Below are positions 58,488 to 64,000 of a DNA stretch of 64,000 nucleotides, one piece after another (position 1 is the first letter of the stretch; each line of letters starts with the position of its first letter). The stretch covers positions 558,001-622,000 of the forward strand of contig JAYKKR010000016.1 of the NCBI GenBank assembly GCA_036971615.1, in the 5' to 3' direction. The notes beneath the pieces are model-generated. The model was not told the DNA's origin. It searched no databases and worked only from the letters and a program-made list of their open reading frames with translations. The translations under genes and the position numbers were made by a program. This DNA comes from Amyloporia xantha (lineage: Eukaryota; Basidiomycota; Agaricomycetes; Polyporales; Adustoporiaceae).

Positions 58488-58977
58488 GGCCGGGCGCATC
58501 AGGGAAACATAACTTTTTCTTAGCTTACTTATTTCCTTAATTTTCTTGAGCAAGAACCTTAAGAAAAGTTTTAAGGAAAATTAAGAGACAGCTAAAAGCA
58601 GGAATCATTCTTAGCTGTCTTAGACAAGAGGATAAGAACTACTAAGGTCAGTAAGAAAAATGTGGAGTTTTCCTGATCAGTGTGCAGGTCAACAGTAAGA
58701 TTGTTGGATTTTGCTGATGATCTGATACATAGTAGTTACTAGCACAGCACAGCTGAAATAAGTGAGCAATTGGGCTAGCCCATAAGTGTTTATTAGCACC
58801 CTCAGATAGATTAGCACTCAGTGAGAATTTGATGAGTAAAAATGAAAGAAATATGAGATGGGATAGCACTCAATAAGAACCTGATGAGTAGAATTAGAGA
58901 GATATGAAATGGATAAATGGATAAGTACTTGATAAGTCCTAATAAGTAAAGGAGATTTTTCCTGATGTGCCCCGGCC
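58488..58977. mobile_element. AT-rich element with imperfect terminal inverted repeats
   Basis: GGCCGGGCGCATCAGG at 58488 is inverted with one gap and one change at 58961-58977 (reverse complement GGCCGGGGCACATCAGG). The interior is AT-rich, unlike the surrounding DNA, with nested palindromes (CTTAATTTTC/GAAAATTAAG) and a direct repeat of about 52 bp starting TAGCACTCA at 58812 and 58864. No coding frame. Probably a non-autonomous transposon sitting just past the truncated JmjC-like gene. Confidence 0.6.
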
Positions 58978-59312
58978 AATGCCGAAGGTGATGGAAGGTC
59001 CATCCTATTATCTACATTATTTACATGCCTATCTGAGCCCCCATGTAGAAACTCGTTAAGAAACATATAAAAATATGTAATAAAGCGACATGTAAAAAAA
59101 CGTCGAGTTATTACACCCGAGCCTGGACCCAGTCGCCAGAGGAACGGCGAGCGCGTTCTCCGCGTCGCGTGATCGCGGCACATGTCACACCGGGTCACAC
59201 CTTTCTTCCTCCCACCCTTGTGTCACCTAAGGTCACGCCTGTGTCTTCCACTCGGGGTGCTTGGCGTAGTTCACTGCTTGCTTAAGGTCATCTTCACTAC
59301 ACGAGAGAAAAT

Positions 59313-62300
59313 ATGAATGTTTGGGTACGTGATCATGTGTTCTCCATTTTTGAGTGCTCACTGGTCGTCTCCAGACAGAACACCGGAATCCGGAAGGGCG
59401 TACATACTGGTTCAATACGGGTACGAGAGAGAGTGTTTGGGAGAAACCGGATGGTGCGTATTCAACGTTAGTATCCGTGCAAACTCTCCAGTTTAGCCTA
59501 TCCTAAAGATCTCAAGACGCCTTTTGAGGTGAGCAGATTCCAATGACGACGAACTTTTGTTTTACCTTCCCATCCTCCTAGCGTGCCTTGAACCAGACAA
59601 AATGGAAAGAATACTTTTCCGGGGGACGAAAGTATTACTACAATGTATGTCATTCTGTTTGCGATACTATCGCTGTCACTAAGCATCCATTCTGTAGACC
59701 GATACCAAGGAGTCAAAATGGGACATGCCCGATGAGCTATTTCTCCTTCTCGAGAAAGTAGAGAAGGATGGAAAGACAGCCCAATCCAACAATGCTTTAA
59801 TGTAAGCAGTAGGTCTGTCTTGTGAGCGACAATGTCTCACCGCTTCACAGAACCAACACACCAAACTTCACATCAGGCGGGAACCTCGGAACCCCAATGC
59901 AAGGTGCACCTGCTGCTCTGGGAGGCACTGATCCATCCTTATCCGCCCCCGGTTCTCAGACGCAATTAAATGGCGAGCTCGCCGTTGGGGCGCACACCGG
60001 TGCTCTGCCGTTCGCTCCAGCAAGCATTCTTCCTGCACGACCCAATTTGCCCGACGATCCCGTGATCCCGCACAACGGGTTTGCTACAGTTGAGGAGGGA
60101 GAGAAAGCATTCGTGCATTTACTGCGCAAGGCTGGTGTGGATGCGAATTGGACGTGGGATCAGACGATGCGTGCCATTATTACTGATCCACTGTACAAGG
60201 CTCTGAACACGCTAGCGGAGAAGAAAGCTGCATGGCAAAAGGTATAGATCAATCTACCAAATCCCCTTTCTATTCGGTTCTGACTTGGAACCACTAGTAC
60301 ACTGACAATCTCAGAGCGAAGGAACACGAGGAACGCGAGGCTCGTCTATCCAAACTTCGGCCTGCGATCAGGAACATGCTCAAGGGCAACCCCAACGTGT
60401 TCCACTATACCACATTCGCCACTGCCGACAAACTTTTCGCACAGCACCCTATTTGGCAGCAAGCGAAGGTGGAAGCAGAGCGAAGGCTCGTCTTTGAAGA
60501 ATACGTCTCAGAGCTCAAGCAGCGCGAGGTGGTACGTATCACGTTCTTCTCTGGCTCCGACGTTCTTTCCTTGATCCTGCCCCACACAGCAAGAAACCCG
60601 TGCGGCGCGAGCCCGCAGCATCTCTAAGATTGTGGCTCTGTTCAAGCGCCTAGATGTCGATGTCACGACGCGCTGGCGGCAGGCGCATCAACTCGTGCTC
60701 GAGTCCGACGAGTGGAAGGACGACCCGGAGCTGCAGAAGCTGCCTACGCTCGATGTCCTACTCGCCTTCGAGGACTACAGCCGTGTGCGCGAGCGAGAGT
60801 TCGAGGAACAGATGCGGCGTGCGCAGGTGGAGAAGACGCGGAAGGAGCGCAAAGCGAGGGAGGCGTTCAGGGTGCGTGGCTCGTGCTATTGTGGTGTTTG
60901 TTCCAGGAAGGTCGACTCGTTTTAATCATTGCACTGCTATAGGGTTTACTCCAGGATCTCGTCAACTCCGGTCAGATGAAGGCTCGTACGAAGTGGAAGG
61001 AGGTATATCCTTCTTTCGCAGATGACGTGCGATACCTCAACATGCTTGGTAACCCTGGGTCGAACCCGCTGGAGCTCTACTGGGATCTCGTCGACAATCT
61101 CGACCAGGAGCTTGACGCGAAGATTGCCGTCGCCGAGGGTGCGATCAAACGCCACAACAAGAAGTTGGAGGGTGATCAAGGCGCTGAAAAGGCCGATGAC
61201 CCGAATAGCAAAGATGCTAAGGATAGCGGCGTGAAGCTGTTCAAGGTCGGTCCTGAGACTACGGAAGACGAGTTCTTGGCTGTGATTAGAGAGGACGACG
61301 AAGAAGCAGTGCAGAAGCTCAATAAAGAAGATCTCAGTGAAGTTTACCATACGGTAGGCGTGGCGTGCTCAATACTTATGGTTCACAAATTGACTCACTC
61401 TGGTACAGTTGCATGATCAAGCCGTCAAGCAGCAGGCTGACGAGAAGCGTCGTGCGGAGAGGAGACAACGTCATCTCCAGGATGATCTGCGGTATGCTCT
61501 CAAGAAGCTTCCGGATCCTCTTGACCTGAGCATGTCATACGAAGATGTATGTATAGTATAGGCTATTGCGCAGACACCGCTGACATCTCCATTACAGGCG
61601 ATACCTCTTATTCAAGACTTGCCTGAATACAAAGCTCTCGAAGACGAAGAGGGTCGGAGAGCTGCATTTTCCAAGTTCGTCAAGCGTCAAAAGGTAAACT
61701 GTGTGCCTTTATCTTTTGTCATGGAAGAGCTTACCCTTGAGTATAGGAACGGCTGCGGGAACGCGAGCGCGAAGCTTCCGAAGATGGTGGTTCTACTACG
61801 AGTCGCAGGCGCAAAGAGCCGCCCAAAGAGCGTGAATCGGAGCGCGACAGGGAACGCGATCGAGAGCACCGTGAGCGTGACAAGGAAGTGGAGAAGGAAA
61901 GCCACCACGAGCGGGAGAGCCGTAGTTCGCGCTCTCACCGCGCCCATGAGGAGTATGAGAGCCACGGGCGGCGTTCGTCGAGAGACTACGCGCGCGAGCG
62001 CGACTACCCGCGGGATAAAGCACACCATGGACGGGAGAAGGAGCGCGACTATGCGTATCGGTCATCGAGACATCACCGTGAGTACGAACGGGATGATAGA
62101 CGTCGGGATCGGCGCAGCTCGAAGGGTGACGTTGAGACATACCCTCCGAGCAGGGAGTGGGAAGAGGGCTCGGCACATGGTGTGCACGATGCACCGCCGC
62201 CGATCCGGGAGAGAAGCGCTTCGGTGTATCGAGAGGAGCCGAGGGAGAAGAGGGATCGCTCGGTTTATGAAGACCGAGCGTATGACGAAAGGGCAGAGAA

Positions 62301-62462
62301 GGTGTGTCGCTGTTCTATTTCCACAGATATCAACTGTATTCTCACCTCATGTCATCTCAGAGAGCACGCTACAGCGTACCGCCTGATGCGCCGCCGGCTG
62401 AGGAGGCACCAAAACAGGAGCCTCCCCCTCGGGCAGAGACTCCTGAGGAGGGTGAGATATAG
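59313..62462 (+). CDS. PRP40: PRP40, U1 snRNP-associated splicing factor
   Basis: Prp40 bridges 5' and 3' splice site factors in commitment complexes. The first exon is only MNVW (59313-59324), followed by [26 protein letters not shown] (first WW domain). The second WW is [14 protein letters not shown] then [15 protein letters not shown]. After a flexible linker come FF domains: [78 protein letters not shown] and [40 protein letters not shown], and later FSKFVKRQK. The C-terminus is a long RE/RS/RD-rich tail ([18 protein letters not shown]) ending EEGEI at 62462. About ten introns. The domain order WW-WW-FF repeats-RS tail is that of the family. Confidence 0.95.
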
Positions 62463-62518
62463 CTTATGCACTCGCGTACTGTCCTGTGTACCCACAATCC
62501 ATGAGTTGATAATTAGTG

Positions 62519-63027
62519 CTACTGCTGGTCTACAATGTCGATGGGCCCAATCCTAAGACGCGTATATGTCTGCTTGTGAGTGATGGTTTTCTGGTAGCCC
62601 TTTCTCCGCTTCTTCTTGAAGATGACCTCCATCTTGCCTTTGGTGTGCTCCACCACGGTCGCCTCGACCCTGATTTTTTCTGGGGGTATGACGGGATTGC
62701 CGCGCATGGTGAATTCGCGCGAGCCGACTTCGTGGATCTCGGAGAGGGCGAGGACGTCACCGACATGGACGTCTTTGAGTCGGGGAACGGTGAGGAGGTC
62801 TCGCGGGGCGAGGAGGTATCTGCGGCCTGCGACTGAGGCGACGACGTACTGCGAGGGTTGCGAGCGAATGAGGGCAAGCGCGCCCGGTGTTGTAGACGGC
62901 GGTTGCACTGCTTCCGTGCTCAGCGCACGGCGTGCGACCGCGCGCAATGTGGCCGCTGCTGCATGGACATTAGCTCGACCGCTGAGGGAGAGTAGCAAAC
63001 GGACTCACGTCTGAACAGACTGGCCAT
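62519..63027 (-). CDS. Mitochondrial large-subunit ribosomal protein bL21m
   Basis: A component of the mitochondrial 54S subunit. Exon 1 (63027-63009) encodes only MASLFR plus one base; a GT-AG intron of 50 nt follows, and exon 2 starts at 62958. The N-terminal presequence is rich in Ala and Arg (AATLRAVARRALSTEA). The L21 fold follows: SQYVVASVAGRRYLLAPRDL, LTVPRLKDVHVGDVLALSEI, REFTMRGNPVIPPEKIRVEA, TVVEHTKGKMEVIFKKKRR and the signature HKQTYTRLRI. It ends at 62519, about 57 bp from the PRP40 stop (convergent). Divergent from ATP1. Confidence 0.93.
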
Positions 63028-63245
63028 GGTCGACTGAGGAGAGGACAGGGAGCGTCGGTCGGGTGGCTGCTGGGCCGGAGCCGCGGGCGGTGGGAAAATG
63101 GTAGTTGAGTCGGAGCGTGAAAATAGAGTTATGTACGGGCCAGGAAGGGGGATTCCGAAAACACCCTAGCGAGTTCACGTCAACGAACGACTTGCCTCTC
63201 TGTCTCCTCCTCATCCTCCTCCTCTTCCACCTTCCTTCTCTCCTC
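63028..63245. promoter_or_regulatory. Divergent promoter shared by bL21m and ATP1
   Basis: 218 bp separate the start codons. A pyrimidine-rich run (CTCCTCCTCATCCTCCTCCT and on) just before the ATP1 start is typical of strongly expressed basidiomycete genes. Both products act in mitochondria, so co-regulation is plausible. Confidence 0.55.
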
Positions 63246-64000
63246 ATGCACAGAGTCGCCCTCAGAAATTCCATGCGCGCAGCTGCGCTGGCCGCTCCCA
63301 GGGTGCGTCGCTAGCTTTTCTCAGTCTTTTCTCCAGCTCACCAGCACCATATCCTCCAAATTTCAGAGCGCTGGCCGCGTCGCTCCCGTTGTTTCTCGCT
63401 CATACGCAACGGCGAAAGCTGGTGCGTTCTACACATTCCAATGCATCGCTAGCAACCTTCTCATTACCTCCTACGTCGCCCTGTGCATTTGCATATAACA
63501 TTTCTGTCCCGTCGGTCGTGACACGTCACGTACAGCTGCATCCGAGGTATCTTCGATTCTTGAGTCCCGCATAGCTGGCTCTTCTGTGGGCGCGAACGTT
63601 GAGGAGACTGGCCGTGTTTTGAGTGAGTCATCGCATGCGCGTCATCAGTTACACTACTGGTCGCTAAGATCGCGCTCTGTCACACAGGCGTCGGTGACGG
63701 TATTGCACGTGTGTGGGGTCTCAACAACGTCCAGGGTATGTTCCACAGCATCCATTGTCTGATCACTGCGCTCAACGTCTCCGCGCAGCCGAGGAGATGG
63801 TGGAATTTTCTTCTGGCGTCCGTGGCATGTGTCTCAACTTGGAAGCCGACAACGTCGGTGTCTCCATTTTCGGCAACGATCGTGCCATCAAGGAGGGCGA
63901 CACTGTCAAGCGTACCGGCCAGATTGTCGATGTCCCCGTCGGCCCCGAGTTGCTCGGCCGTGTCGTCGACGCTCTCGGTAACCCCATCGACGGCAAGGGT
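63246..64000 (+). CDS. ATP1: ATP1, F1 ATP synthase alpha subunit (5' part)
   Basis: The alpha subunit of mitochondrial F1-ATPase. The start [18 protein letters not shown] at 63246 gives an amphipathic presequence; the exon starting [18 protein letters not shown] follows. Then come [40 protein letters not shown] and [20 protein letters not shown], and [20 protein letters not shown] and [20 protein letters not shown] at the window end. The nucleotide-binding P loop lies beyond the window. Four short introns are visible. The sequence is cut by the window edge, not truncated biologically as far as can be seen. Confidence 0.95.

Noticed and set aside
58488..58500. GGCCGGGCGC resembles the start of a primate Alu element
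   Set aside because: Only ten bases match, the context is AT-rich and fungal, and the sequence is part of a terminal inverted repeat; chance similarity.
61796..62194. Minus-strand frame rich in Ser, Arg and His opposite the PRP40 tail
   Set aside because: It is the antisense shadow of the RE/RD-rich PRP40 C-terminus.

Overview
The window looks like nuclear DNA of a basidiomycete fungus, most likely an Agaricomycete (polypore-like). Nearly every gene is cut by many short GT-AG introns (mostly 45-70 nt). One tRNA has an intron, GC content is moderate, and the gene content includes FunK1-type kinase remains, an F-box/LRR protein, a MYND protein, a fungal P450, and several families I know only from Agaricomycetes. 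All gene models were assembled by hand by joining reading frames across plausible splice sites; no database search was possible.

Layout. 1-1.3 kb: 3' part of a probable Kar5/Tht1-like nuclear-fusion gene. 1.3-12.9 kb: an accessory stretch with three head-to-tail paralogues of an unassigned family (copy A frameshifted, copies B and C intact) and three short inverted-repeat elements, one with an 8-bp target duplication (hAT-like) and one with a TAA duplication. 12.9-15.5 kb: divergent pair RPF1 (ribosome biogenesis) and a p24/EMP24 cargo receptor. 17.1-35.3 kb: a region rich in metabolic genes: a 12-exon cytochrome P450, an MFS transporter of the anion:cation symporter type, mitochondrial enoyl thioester reductase ETR1, two 2-oxoglutarate/Fe(II) oxygenase paralogues, an intron-containing tRNA-Lys(CTT), a cluster of GTCTAGAC palindromes, and one long disordered protein. 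36-46.5 kb: F-box protein, a MYND gene with an in-frame TGA, TIM44, cytochrome c heme lyase, a ubiquitin C-terminal hydrolase and a multi-pass membrane protein. 46.5-48 kb: a 430-bp element with 45-bp near-perfect terminal inverted repeats. 48-54.5 kb: ZPR1, a Nup53/Nup35-type nucleoporin and an S9 peptidase. 54.5-59 kb: a second accessory patch with FunK1 remains, a 3'-truncated JmjC-like gene and an AT-rich terminal-repeat element. 59.3-64 kb: PRP40, mitochondrial ribosomal protein bL21m and the 5' part of ATP1, the last two sharing a 218-bp divergent promoter.

Function. Housekeeping genes dominate the right half and several serve mitochondria (ETR1, TIM44, heme lyase, bL21m, ATP1). The P450, MFS transporter and 2OG oxygenases could be a loose catabolic or specialised-metabolism group, but no core synthase is present. 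The most unusual items are the tandem unassigned family, the P450 gene with two micro-exons and a GC-AG intron at catalytic-motif positions, and the mobile-element patches.
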